Below are positions 9,201 to 21,906 of a DNA stretch of 64,000 nt, piece after piece. This DNA is from Cinclus cinclus (Eukaryota; Chordata; Aves; Passeriformes; Cinclidae): assembly GCF_963662255.1 (NCBI RefSeq), contig NC_085067.1, forward strand, positions 11,161,648 to 11,225,647, in the 5' to 3' direction. The notes below the pieces were generated by a model. It was not told the origin of the DNA. It made no database searches and saw only the letters and a program-made list of their open reading frames with translations. The translations under genes and the position numbers were made by a program. The first letter of the stretch is position 1. Each line of letters opens with the position of its first letter.

Positions 9201-12200
9201 CCATTGTGACCCATTGCCGGCTAACAGTCTAAGAATCCCTTTTGACACCAGGGGGCGTAAAAGCGACAGGGATGAATTGTGACAGCATGGGGCCCAATAG
9301 AAACAAGGAAAAATTATGACACCATGGAGGCCAAGAATCAAATGGTTCATTGTAAGACCAAGTGGCCTAAAAGATCTTGGAATGCATTGTGACACCACAG
9401 AGGTTAAGAGAAGCAAGGAACCATTGTGACCCAATGCAGGCTAACAATCTAATGATCCCTTGTGGCACCAGGGGGTATAAAAAGGGCCAGGGATGGATTG
9501 TTACAGCACGGGGACCAATAGAAGCAAGGATCTATTATGTCACCATGGAGGCCAAGAATCAAATGATTCATTGTGACATCAAGTGGCCTAAAAGGGCATG
9601 GGATGCATTGTGACACCACAGGGGTTAAGAGAAGCAAGGAACCATCGTGACCCAATGCAGGCTAACAATCTAATGATCCATTGCGACACCATGGGTTGTA
9701 ATAGGGCCAGGGATGAATTGTGAAAACATGGGGCACAATAAAAACATGGAAATATTATGACACCATAGAGGCCAAGACTCAAATGATTCATTGTAACACC
9801 AAGTGGCCTAAAAGGTCTTGGAATGCATTGTGACACCTCGGGGGTTAAGAGAAGGAAGGAACCATTGTGACCCAAAGCAGGCTAACAATCTAAGAATCCC
9901 TTTTGACACCAGGGGGCGCAAAAGGACCACGGATGAAATCTGACAGCATGGGGACCTATAGAAGCAAGGAACCATTATGACACCATGAAGGCCAAGAATC
10001 AAATGGTTCATTGTAAGACCAAGTGGCCTAAAAGGTCTTGGAATGCATTGTGACACCACAGAGGTTAAGAGAAGCAAGGAACCATTGTGACCCAATGCAG
10101 GCTAATAATCTAAAAATCCCTTGTGGCACCAGGGGTTGTAATAGGGCCAGGGATGAAATGTGAAAGCATGGGGCACACTAAAATCATGGAAATATTATGA
10201 CACCACAGAGGCCAAGACTCAAATGATTCATTGTAACACCAAGTGGCCTAAAAGCGCATGGGATGCATGGTGACACCACAGGGGTTAAGAGAAGCAAGGA
10301 ACCATTGTGACCCAATGCAAGCTAACAATCTAAGAATCCCTTTTGACACCAGGGGGCGCAAAAGGACCACGGATGAACTCTGACAGCATGGGGACCTATA
10401 GAAGCAAGGAACCATTATGACACCATGAAGGCCAAGAATCAAATGGTTCATTGTAAGACCAAGTGGCCTAAAAGGGCTTGGAATGCATTGTGACACCACA
10501 GAGGTTAAGAGAAGCAAGGAACCATAGTGACACAATGCAAGCTAACAATCTAATGATCCATTGTGACACCAGGGGTTGTAATAGGGGCAGGGATGAATTG
10601 TGAAAGCATGGGGCACAATAAAAACATGGAAATATTATGACACCATAGAGGCCAAGACTCAGATGATTCATTGTAACACCAAGAGGCCTAAAAGTGCATG
10701 GGATGCATTATGACACCACAGGGGTTAAGAGAAGCAAGGATCCATTGTGACCCAATGGAGGCTAATAATCCCAGGATCCCATTTGACACCAGGGGGCGTA
10801 AAAGGGCCAGGGATGAATTGTGACTGCATGGGGCCCAATAGAACAAGGAACCTCTATGACACCTTGGAGGCCAAGAATCCAATGGTTCATTGTAAGACCA
10901 AGTGGCCTAAAAGGTCTTGGAATGCATTGTGACACCTCAGAGGTTAAGAGAAGAAAGGAACCATTATGACCCAATGCAGGCTAACAATCTAATGATCCAC
11001 TGTGACACCAGGGGTTGTAATAGGGCCAGGGATGAATTGTTACAGCATGGGGCACAATAAAAACATGGAAATATTATGACACAATAGAGGCCAAGACTCA
11101 AATGATTCATTGTAACACCAAGTGGCCTAAAAGAGCATGGGATGCATGGTGACACCACAGGGGTTAAGAGAAGCAAGGAACCATTGTGACCCAATGCAGG
11201 CTAACAATCTAAGAATCCTTTTTGACACCAGGTGGCGCAAAAGGACGACGGATGAACTCTGACAGCATGGGGACCTATAGAAGCAAGGAACCATTATGAC
11301 ACCATGAAGGCCAAGAATCAAATGGTTCATTGTAAGACCAAGTGGCCTAAAAGGTCTTGGAATGCATTGTGACACCACAGAGGTTAAGAGAAGCAAGGAA
11401 CCATTGTGACCCAATGCAGGCTAACAATCTAATGATCCATTGTGACGCCAGGGGGTATAAAAAGGGCCAGGGATGGATTGTTACAGCATGGGGACCAATA
11501 GAAGGAAGGATCTATTATGTCACCATGGAGGCCAAGAATCAAATGATTCATTGTGACATCAAGTGGCCTAAAAGGGCATGGGATGCATTGTGACACCACA
11601 GGGGTTAAGGGAAGCAAGGAACCATTGTGACCCAATGCCGGCTAACAGTCTAAGAATCCCTTTTGACACCAGGGGGCGTGAAAGCGACAGGGATGAATTG
11701 TGACAGCATGGGGCCCAATAGAAACAAGGAAAAATTATGACACCATGGAGGCCAAGAATCAAATGATTCATTGTGATATCAAGTGGCCTAAAATGGCATG
11801 GAATGCATTGTGACACCACAGAGGTTAAGAGAAGCAAGGATCCATTGTGACCCAATGCCGGCTAACAGTCTAATGGTCCCTTGTGACACCAATGGGCCTA
11901 AAAGGGCCAGGGATGAATTGTGAAAGCATGGGGCCCAAGTAAAACCTGGTACAATTATGCCATCATGGAGGCCAAGAATCAAATGATTCATTGTGACATC
12001 AATGGCCTAAAAGGGCATGGGATGCATTGTGACACCACAGGGGTTAAGAGAAGCAAGGAACCATTGTGACCCAATGCAGGCTAACAATCTTAGAATCCCT
12101 TTTGACACCAGGGGGCGCAAAAGGACCACGGGTGAACTCTGACAGCATGGGGACCTATAGAAGCAAGGAACCATTATGACACCATGAAGGCCAAGAATCA

Positions 12201-15200
12201 AATTGTTCATTGAAAGACCAAGTGGCCTAAAAGGGCTTGGAATGCATTGTGACACCACAGAGGTTAAGAGAAGAAAGGAACCATTGTGACACAATGCAAG
12301 CTAACAATCTAATGATCCATTGTGACACCAGGGGTTGTAATAGGGGCAGGGATGAATTGTGAAAGCATGGGGCACAAAAAAAACATGGAAATATTATGAC
12401 ATGATAGAGGCCAAGACTCAGATGATTCATTGTAACACCAAGTGGCCTAAAAGGGCATGGGATGCATTGTGACACCAGAGGGGTTAAGAGAAGCAAGGAA
12501 CCATTGTGACCCAATGCAGGCTAACAATCTAATGATCCCTTGTGGCACCAGGGGGTATAAAAAGTGCCAGGGATGAATTGTTACAGCACGGGGACCAATA
12601 GAAAAAAGGAACCATTATGACACCATGGAGGCCAAGAATCAAATGGTTCATTATAAGACCAAGTGGCCTAAAAGGTCTTGGAATGCATTGTGACACCACA
12701 GAGGTTAAGAGAAGCAAGGAACCATTGTGACCCAATGCAGGCTAACAATCTAATGATCCCTTGGGGCACCAGGGGGTATAAAAAGGGACAGGGATGGATT
12801 GTTACCGCACGGCGACCAATAGAAGCAAGGATCTATTATGTCACCATGGAGGCCAAGAATCAAATGATTCATTGTGACATCAAGTGGCCTAAAAGGGCAT
12901 GGGATGCATTGTGACACCACAGGGGTTAAGAGAAGCAAGGATCCATTGTGACCCATTGCCAGCTAACAGTCTAAGAATCCCTTTTGACACCAGGGGGCGT
13001 AAAAGCGACAGGGATGAATTGTGACAGCATGGGGCCCAATAGAAACAAGGAAAAATTATGACACCATGGAGGCCAAGAATCAAATGATTCATTGTGACAT
13101 CAAGTGGCCTAAAATGGCATGGAATGCATTGTGACACCACAGAGGTTAAGAGAAGCAAGCAACCATTGTGACCCAATGCCGGCTAACAGTCTAATGGTCC
13201 CTTGTGACCCCAATGGGCCTAAAAGGGCCAGGGATGAATTGTGAAAGCATGGGGCCCAAGTAAAACCTGGAACAATTATGCCACCATGGAGGCCGAGAAT
13301 CAAATGATTCATTGTGACATCAAGTGGCCTAAAATGGCATGGGATGCATTGTGACACCACAGAGGTTAAGAGAAGCAAGGAACCATTGTGACCCAATGCA
13401 GACTAACAATCTAATGATCCACTGTGACACCAGGGGTTGTAATAGGACCAGGGATGAATTGTGAAAGCATGGGGCACAATAAAAACATGGAAATATTATG
13501 ACACAATAGAGGCCAAGACTCAAATGATTCATTGTAACACCAAGTGGCCTAAAAGCGCATGGGATGCATGGTGACACCACAGGGGTTAAGAGAAGCAAGG
13601 AACCATTGTGACAAAATGCAGGCTAACAATCTAAGAATCCTTTTTGACACCAGGGGGCACAAAAGGACCACGGATGAACTCTGACAGCATGGGGACCTAT
13701 AGAAACAAGGAACCATTATGACACCATGAAGGCCAAGAATCAAATGGTTCATTGTAAGACCAAGTGGCCTAAAAGGGCTTGGAATGCATTGTGACACCAC
13801 AGAGGTTAAGAGAAGCAAGGAACCATTGTGACCCAATGCAGGCTAACAATCTAATGATCCATTGTGACACCAGGGGTTGTAATAGGGCCAGGGATGAATT
13901 GTGAAAGCATGGGGCACAATAAAAACATGGAAATATTATGACACCATAGAGGCCAAGAATCAAATGATTCATTGTAACACCAAGTGGCCTAAAAGGGCAT
14001 GGGATGCATTGTGTCACCACAGGGGCTAAGGGAAGCAAGGAACCATTGTGACCCAATGCAGGCTAACAAACTAATGATCCCTTGTGGCACCAGGGGGTAT
14101 AAAAAGGGCCAGGCATGGATTGTTACAGCACGGGGACCAATAGAAGCAAGGATCTATTATGTCACCATGGAGGCCAAGAATCAAATGATTCATTGTGACA
14201 TCAAGTGGCCTAAAAGGGCATGGGATGCATTGTGACACCACAGGGGTTAAGAGAAGCAAGGAACCATTGTGACCCAATGCAGGCTAACAATCTAATGATC
14301 CCTTGTGGCACCAGGGGGTATAAAAAGGGCCAGGGATGGATTGTTACAGCACGGGGACCAATAGAAGCAAGGATCTATTATGTCACCATGGAGGCCAAGA
14401 GTCAGGTGATTCATTGTGACATCAAGTGGCCTAAAAGGGCATGGGATGCATTGTGACACCACAGAGGTTAAGAGAAGCAAGGATCCATTGTGACCCAATG
14501 CCGGCTAACAATCTAATGGTCCCTTGTGACACCAATGGGCCTAAAAGGGCCAGGGATGAATTGTGAAAGCATGGGGCCCAATTAAAACCTGGTACAATTA
14601 TGCCACCATGGAGGCCAAAAATGAAATGATTCATTGTGACATCAAGAGGCCTAAAAGGGCATGGGATGCATTGTGACACCACAGGGGTTAAGAGAAGCAA
14701 GGCACCATTGTGACCGAAAGCAGGCTAACAATCTAAGAATCCCTTTTGACACCAGGGGGCGCAAAAGGACCACGGATGAACTCTGACAGCATGGGGACCT
14801 ATAGAAGCAAGGAAGCATTATGACACCATGAAGGCCAAGAATCAAATGGTTCATTGTAAGACCAAGTGGCCTAAAAGGGCTTCGAATGCATTGTGACACC
14901 ACAGAGGTTAAGAGAAGCCAGGAACCATTGTGACCCATTGCAGGCTAACAATCTAATGATCCATTGTGACACCAGGGGTTGTAATAGGGCCAGGGATGAA
15001 ATGTGAAAGCATGGGGCACAATAAAAACATGGAAATATTATGACACAATAGAGGCCAAGAATCAAATGATTCATTGTGACATCAAGTGGCCTAAAAGTGC
15101 ATGGGACGCATTGTGATACCACAGGGGTTAAGAGAAGCAAGGATCCATTGTGACCCAATGCAGGCTAACAATCTAATGATCCATTGTGACACCAGGGGTT

Positions 15201-16400
15201 GTAATAGGGCCAGGGATGAATTGTGAAAGCATGGGGCACAATAAAAACATGGAAATATTATGACACAATAGAGGCCACAAATCAAATGATTCATTGTAAC
15301 ACCAAGTGGCCTAAAAGGGCATGGGATGCATTGTGACACCACAGAGGGTAAGAAAAGCAAGGAACCATTGTGACACAATGCAAGCTAACAATCTAATGAT
15401 CCATTGTGTCACCAGGGGTTGTAATAGGGGCAGGGATGGATTGTTACAGCACGGCGACCAATAGAAGCAAGGATCTATTATGACACCATGGAGGCCAAGA
15501 ATCAAATGATTCATTGTGACATCAAGTGACCCAATATGGCATGGGATGCATTGTGACACCACAGGGGTTAAGAGAAGCAAGGAACCATTGTGACCCAATG
15601 CAGGTTAACAATCTAATGATCCACTGTGACACCAGGGGTTGTAATAGGGCCAGGGATGAATTGTGAAAGCATGGGGCACAATAAAATCATGGAAATATTA
15701 TGACACCATAGAGGCCAAGACTCAAATGATTCATTGTAACACCAAGTGGCCTAAAAGGGCATGGGATGCATTGTGACACCACAGGGGTTAAGAGACGCAA
15801 GGAACCATTGTGACCCAATGCAGGCTAACAATCTAATGATCCATTGTGGCACCAGGGGGTATAAAAAGGGCCAGGGATGAATAGTTACAGCACGGGGACC
15901 AATAGAAGCAAGGATCTATTATGCCACCATGGAGGCCAAGAATCAAATGATTCATTGTGACATCAAGTGGCCTAAAAGGGCATGGGATGCATTGTGACAC
16001 CACAGGGGTTAAGAGAAGCAAGGATCCATTGTGACCCAAGGCAGGCTAACAATCTAAGAATCCCTTTTGACACCAGGGGGCGTAAAAGCGACAGGGATGA
16101 ATTGTGACAGCATGGGGCCCAATAGAAACAAGGAACCATTATGACACCATTGAGGCCAAGAATCAAATGATTCATTGTGACATCAAGTGGCCTAAAATGG
16201 CATGGAATGCATTGTGACACCACAGAGGTTAAGAGAAGCAAGGAACCATTGTGACACAATGCAAGCTAACAATCTAATGATCCACTGTGTCACCAGGGGT
16301 TGTAATCGGGGCAGGGATGAATTGTGAAAGTATGGGGCACAATAAAATCATGGAAATATTATGACACAATAGAGGCCAAGACTCAAATGATTCATTGTAA
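6281..16400 (+). repeat. Mosaic of T, V, G, S and N monomers without a clean higher-order period
   Basis: About 46 monomers follow in the order S-T-V-G-N-G-T-V-G-V-T-G-T-S-T-V-G-V-G-V-S-V-G-T-S-N-G-V-T-T-S-N-V-G-V-T-T-N-G-V-V-V/T-V-T-S-V. Short strings recur, such as T-V-G at 6.6, 7.7 and 9.5 kb and T-S-N at 11.4 and 12.8 kb. The 9,008-9,434 segment resembles 12,750-13,176 at a shift of 17 monomers. No single multimer repeats in register, so this looks like an older or more shuffled part of the array. No unique sequence lies within it. Confidence 0.85.
15398..15507 (+). repeat. Hybrid V/T B half, independent example
   Basis: V-class sequence (GGGGTTGTAATAGGGGC) changes to T/P-class sequence (GGATTGTTACAGCACGGCG) near 15,435. 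Bases around the junction differ from the 2.2 kb hybrid (GGGGCAGG against GGTCCAGG), so this may be a separate exchange. The following A half is also unusual, reading CAAGTGACCCAATATGGC. Confidence 0.65.
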
Positions 16401-18872
16401 GACCAAGTGGCCTAAAAGGGCATGGGATGCATGGTGACAGCACAGGGGTTAAGAGAAGCAAGGAACCATTGTGACCCAATGCAGGCTAACAATCTAAAGA
16501 TCCCTTGTGACACCAGGGGGCCTAAAATGGCCAGGGATGGATTGTTACAGCACGGGGACCAATAGAAGCAAGGATCTATTATGCCACCATGGAGGCCAAG
16601 AATCAAATGATTCATTGTGACATCAAGTGGCCTAAAAGTGCATGGGATGCATTGTGACACCACAGGGGTTAAGAGAAGCAAGGAACCATTGTGACCCAAG
16701 GCAGGCTAACAATCTAAGAATCCCTTTTGACACCAGGGGGCGCAAAAGGACCACGGATGAACTCTGACAGCATGGGGACCTATAGAAGCAAGGAACCATT
16801 ATGACACCATGGAGGCCAAGAATCAAATGGTTGATTGTAAGACCAAGTGGCCTAAAAGGGCATGGGATGCATTGTGACACCACAGGGGCTAAGAGAAGCA
16901 AGAAACCATTGTGACCCAAGGCAGGCTAACAATCTAATGATCCCTTGTGACACCAGGGGGCCTAAAATGGCTAGGGATGGATTGCTACAGCACGGGGACA
17001 AATAGAAGCAAGGATCTATTATGCCACCATGGAGGCCAAGAATCAAATGATTCATTGTGACATCAAGTGGCCTAAAATGGCATGGGATGCATTGTGACAC
17101 CACAGAGGTTAAGAGAAGCAAGGAACCATTGTGACACAATGCAGGCTAAAAATCTAATGATCCATTGTGACACCAGGGGTTGTAATAGGGCCAGGGATGA
17201 ATTGTGAAAGCATGGGGCACAATAAAAACATGGAAATATTATGACACCATAGAGGCCAAGACTCAAATGATTCATTGTAAGACCAAGTGGCCTAAAAGGG
17301 CATGGGATGCATTGTGACACCACAGGGGCTAAGAGAAGCAAGGAACCATTGTGACCCAATGCAGGCTAACAATCTAATGATCCCTTGTGACACCAGGGGG
17401 CCAAAAATGGCCAGGGATGGATTGTCACAGCACGGGGACCAATAGAAACAAGGAACCATTATGCCACCATGGAGGCCAAGAATCAAATGATTCATTGTGA
17501 CATCAAGTGGCCTAAAAGGGCATGGGATGCATTGTGACACCACAGGGGTTAAGAGAAGCAAGGAACCATTGTGACCCAAGGCAGGCTAACAATCTAAGAA
17601 TCCCTTTTGACACCAGGGGGCGCAAAAGGACCACGGATGAACTCTGACAGCATGGGGACCTATAGAAGCAAGCAACCATTATGACACCATGGAGGCCAAG
17701 TATCAAATTATTCATTGTAAGACCAAGTGGCCTAAAAGGGCTTGGAATGCATTGTGACACCACAGAGGTTAAGAGAAGCAAGGAACCATTGTGACCCAAT
17801 GCAGGCTAATAATCTAATGATCCCTTGTGGCACCAGGGGTTGTAATAGGGCCAGGGATGAAATGTGAAAGCATGGGGCACAATAAAATCATGGAAATATT
17901 ATGACACCATAGAGGCCAATTATCAAATGATTCATTGTAACACCAAGTGGCCTAAAAGCGCATGGGATGCATTGTGACACCACAGGGGTTAAGAGAAGCA
18001 AGGAACCATTGTGACCCAATGGAGGCTAACAATCTAATGATCCCTTTTGACACCAGGGCGCCTAAAATGGCCAGGGATGGACTGTTACAGCACGGGGACA
18101 AATAGAAGCAAGGATCTATTATGCCACCATGGAGGCCAAGAATCAAATGATTCATTGTGACATCAAGTGGCCTAAAAGGGCATGGGATGCATTGTGACAC
18201 CACAGGGGTTAAGAGAAGCAAGGAACCATTGTGACCCAAGGCAGGCTAACAATCTAAGAATCACTTTTGACACCAGGGGGCACAAAAGGACCATGGATGA
18301 ACTCTGACAGCATGGGGACCTATAGAAGCAAGGAACCATTATGACACCATGAAGGCCAAGAATCAAATGATTCATTGCTAAATCAAGTGGCCTAAAAGGG
18401 CATGGGATGCATTGTGACACCACAGGGGTTAAGAGAAGCAAGGATCCATTGTGACCCAATAGAGGCTAATAATCCCAGGATCCCATTTGACACCAGGGGG
18501 CGTAAAAGGGCCAGTGCAGAATTGTGACAGCATGGGGCCCAGTAGAAACAAGGAACCATTATGACACCATGGAGGCCAAGAATCAAATGATTCATTGTGA
18601 CATCAAGTGGCCTAAAATGGCATGGAATGCATTTTGACACCATAGAGGTTAAGAGAAGCAAGGATCCATTGTTACCCAATGGAGGCTAAAAATCTAATGG
18701 TCCCCTGCGACACCAAGGGGCCTAAAAGGGCCAGGGATGAATTGTGAAAGCATGGGGCCCAATTAAATCCTGGTACAATTATGCCACCATGGAGGCCAAA
18801 AATCAAATGATTCATTGTGACATCAAGTGGCCTAAAAGGGCATGGGATGCATTGTGACACCACAGAGGTTAA

Positions 18873-18882
18873 GAGAACAAGG
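18873..18882 (+). repeat. Shared 2 bp deletion marker (GAGAACAAGG)
   Basis: Most monomers read GAGAAGCAAGG here; this one lacks two bases. The same deletion occurs at 21510-21519 and 60378-60387. It shortens the monomer to 218 bp and is a useful marker of shared descent or conversion. Confidence 0.8.
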
Positions 18883-20456
18883 AACCATTGTGACCCAATG
18901 CAGGCTAACAATCTAATGATCCATTGTGACACCAGGGTTTGTAATAGGGCCAAAGATGAATTGTGAAAGCATGGGGCGCAATATAAACATGGAAATATTA
19001 TGACACAATAGAGGCCAAGACTCAAATATTTCAGTGTAACACCAAGTGGCCTAAAAGGGCATGGGATGCATGGTGACACCACAGGGGTTAAGAGAAGCAA
19101 GGAACCATTGTGACCCAATGCAGGCTAACAATCTAATGATCCCTTGTGTCACCAGGGGCCTAAAATGGCCAGGGATGGATTGTTACAGCACGGGGACCAA
19201 TAGAAGCAAGGATCTATTATGCCACCTTGGAGGCCAAGAATCAAATGATTCATTGTGACATCAAGTGGCCTAAAAGGGCATGGGATGCATTGTGACACCA
19301 CAGGGGTTAAGAGAAGCAAGGAACCATTGTGACCCAATGCAGGCTAACAATCTAAGAATCCCTTTTGACACCAGGGGGCGCAAAAGGACCACGGATGAAC
19401 TCTGACAGCATGGGGACCTATAGACGCAAGGAACCATTATGACACCATGAAGGCCAAGAATCAAATGATTCATTCTGACATCAAGTGGCCTAAAATGGCA
19501 TGGAATGCATTGTGACACCACAGAGGTTATGAGAAGCAAGGAACCATTGTTACCCAATGGAGGCTAACAATCTAATGGTCCCTTGTGACACCAATGGGCC
19601 TAAAAGGGCCAGGGATGAATTGTGAAAGCATGGGGCCCAATTAAAACCTGGTACAATTATGCCACCATGGAGGCCAAGAATCAAATGATTCATTGTGACA
19701 TCAAGTGGCCTAAAAGGGCATGGGATGCATTGTGCCACCACAGGGGTGAAGAGAAGCAAGGAACCATTGTGACCCAATGCAGGCTAACAATCTAATGATC
19801 CATTGTGGCTCCAGGGGTTGTAATAGGGCCAGGGATGAATTGTGAAAGCATGGGGCACAATAAAATCATGGAAATATTATGACACAATAGAGGCCAAGAC
19901 TCAAATGATTCATTGTAACACCAAGGGGCCTAAAAGGGCATGGGATGCATTCTGACACCACAGGGGCTAAGAGAAGCAAGGAACCATTGTGGCCCAATGC
20001 AGGCTAACAATCTAAGAATCCCTTTTGACACCAGGGGGCGCAAAAGGACCACGGATGAACTCTGACAGCATGGGGACCTACAGAAGCAAGGAACCATTAT
20101 GACACCATGGAGGCCAAGAATCAAATGATTCATTGTAAGACCAAGTGGCCTAAAAGGGCTTGGAATGCATTGTGACACCACAGAGGTTAAGAGAAGCAAG
20201 GAACCATTGTGACCCAATGCAGGCTAACAATCTAATGATCCCTTGTGGCACCAGGGGTTGTAATAGGGCCAGGGATGAAATGTGAAAGCATGGGGCACAA
20301 TAAAATCATGGAAATATTATGACACCATAGAGGCCAAGAATCATATGATTCATTGTGACATCAAGTGGCCTAAAAGGGCATGGGATGCATTGTGACACCA
20401 CAGAGGTTAAGAGAAGCAAGGAACCATTGTGACCCAATAGAGGCTAATAATCCCAG

Positions 20457-21006
20457 GATCCCATTTGACACCAGGGGGCGTAAAAGGGCCAGTGCAGAAT
20501 TGTGACAGCATGGGGCCCAGTAGAAACAAGGAACCATTATGACACCATGGAGGCCAAGAATCAAATGATTCATTGCTAAATCAAGTGGCCTAAAAGGGCA
20601 TGGGATGCATTGTGTCACCACAGGGGTTAAGAGAAGCAAGGATCCATTGTGACCCAATAGAGGCTAATAATCCCAGGATCCCATTTGACACCAGGGGGCG
20701 TAAAAGGGCCAGTGCAGAATTGTGACAGCATGGGGCCCAGTAGAAAGAAGGAACCATTATGACACCATGGAGGCCAAGAATCAAATGATTCATTGTGACA
20801 TCAAGTGGCCTAAAATGGCATGGGATGCATTGTGACACCACAGGGGTTAAGAGAAGCAAGGATCCATTGTGACCCAATAGAGGCTAATAATCCCAGGATC
20901 CCATTTGACACCAGGGGGCGTAAAAGGGCCAGTGCAGAATTGTGACAGCATGGGGCCCAGTAGAAACAAGGAACCATTATGACACCATGGAGGCCAAGAA
21001 TCAAAT
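20457..21006 (+). repeat. Run of three near-identical S-class monomers
   Basis: B halves at 20457-20566, 20677-20786 and 20897-21006 share the unusual string GGGCCAGTGCAGAATTG and the upstream AGAGGCTAATAATCCCAG. The only other copy of the GTGCAGAATTG form is at 18479-18588. A run of one class is rare in this array and indicates local single-monomer expansion. Confidence 0.8.
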
Positions 21007-21906
21007 GATTCATTGTGACATCAAGTGGCCTAAAATGGCATGGAATGCATTTTGACACCATAGAGGTTAAGAGAAGCAAGGATCCATTGTTACCCAATGG
21101 AGGCTAAAAATCTAATGGTCCCCTGCGACACCAAGGGGCCTAAAAGGGCCAGGGATGAATTGTGAAAGCATGGGGCCCAATTAAATCCTGGTATAATTAT
21201 GCCACCATGGAGGCCAAGAATCAAATGATTCATTGTGACATCAAGTGGCCTAAAAGGGCATGGGATGCATTGTGACACCACAGAGGTTAAGAGAAGCAAG
21301 GAACCATTGTGACCCAATGCAGGCTAACAATCTAAGAATCCCTTTTGACACCAGGGGGCGCAAAAGGACCACGGATGAACTCTGACACATGGGGACCTAT
21401 AGACGCAAGGAACCATTATGACACCATGAAGGCCAAGAATCAAATGGTTCATTGTAAGACCAAGTGGCCTAAAAGGGCTTGGAATGCATTGTGACACCAC
21501 AGAGGTTAAGAGAACAAGGAACCATTGCGACCCAATGCAGGCTAACAATCTAATGATCCATTGTGACACCAGGGTTTGTAATAGGGCCAAAGATGAATTG
21601 TGAAAGCATGGGGCACAATATAAACATGGAAATATTATGACACAATAGAGGCCAAGACTCAAATATTTCAGTGTAACACCAAGTGGCCTAAAAGGGCATG
21701 GGATGCATTGTGACACCACAGGGGTTAAGAGAAGCAAGGAACCATTGTGACCCAATGCAGGCTAACAATCTAATGATCCCTTGTGTCACCAGGGGCCTAA
21801 AATGGACAGGGATGGATTGTTACAGCACGGGGACCAATAGAAGCAAGGATCTATTATGCCACCATGGAGGCCAAGAATCAAATGATTCATTGTGACATCA
21901 AGTGGC

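Larger units (their letters stand above)
16401..21900 (+). repeat. P/G/V-rich segment with a repeated S-N-V-P-G block
   Basis: The class order is P-G-P-V-P-G-V-P-G-S-N-V-P-G-N-V-G-V-S-S-S-N-G-V-P. The part near 18,390-19,340 (S-N-V-P-G) is echoed at 20,810-21,980 (S-N-G-V-P-G) with one extra G monomer, at shifts of about 2,418 then 2,637 bp. The 16.07-17.14 kb order S-V-P-G-P is seen again only at 59.0-60.2 kb. No unique sequence is present. Confidence 0.82.
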
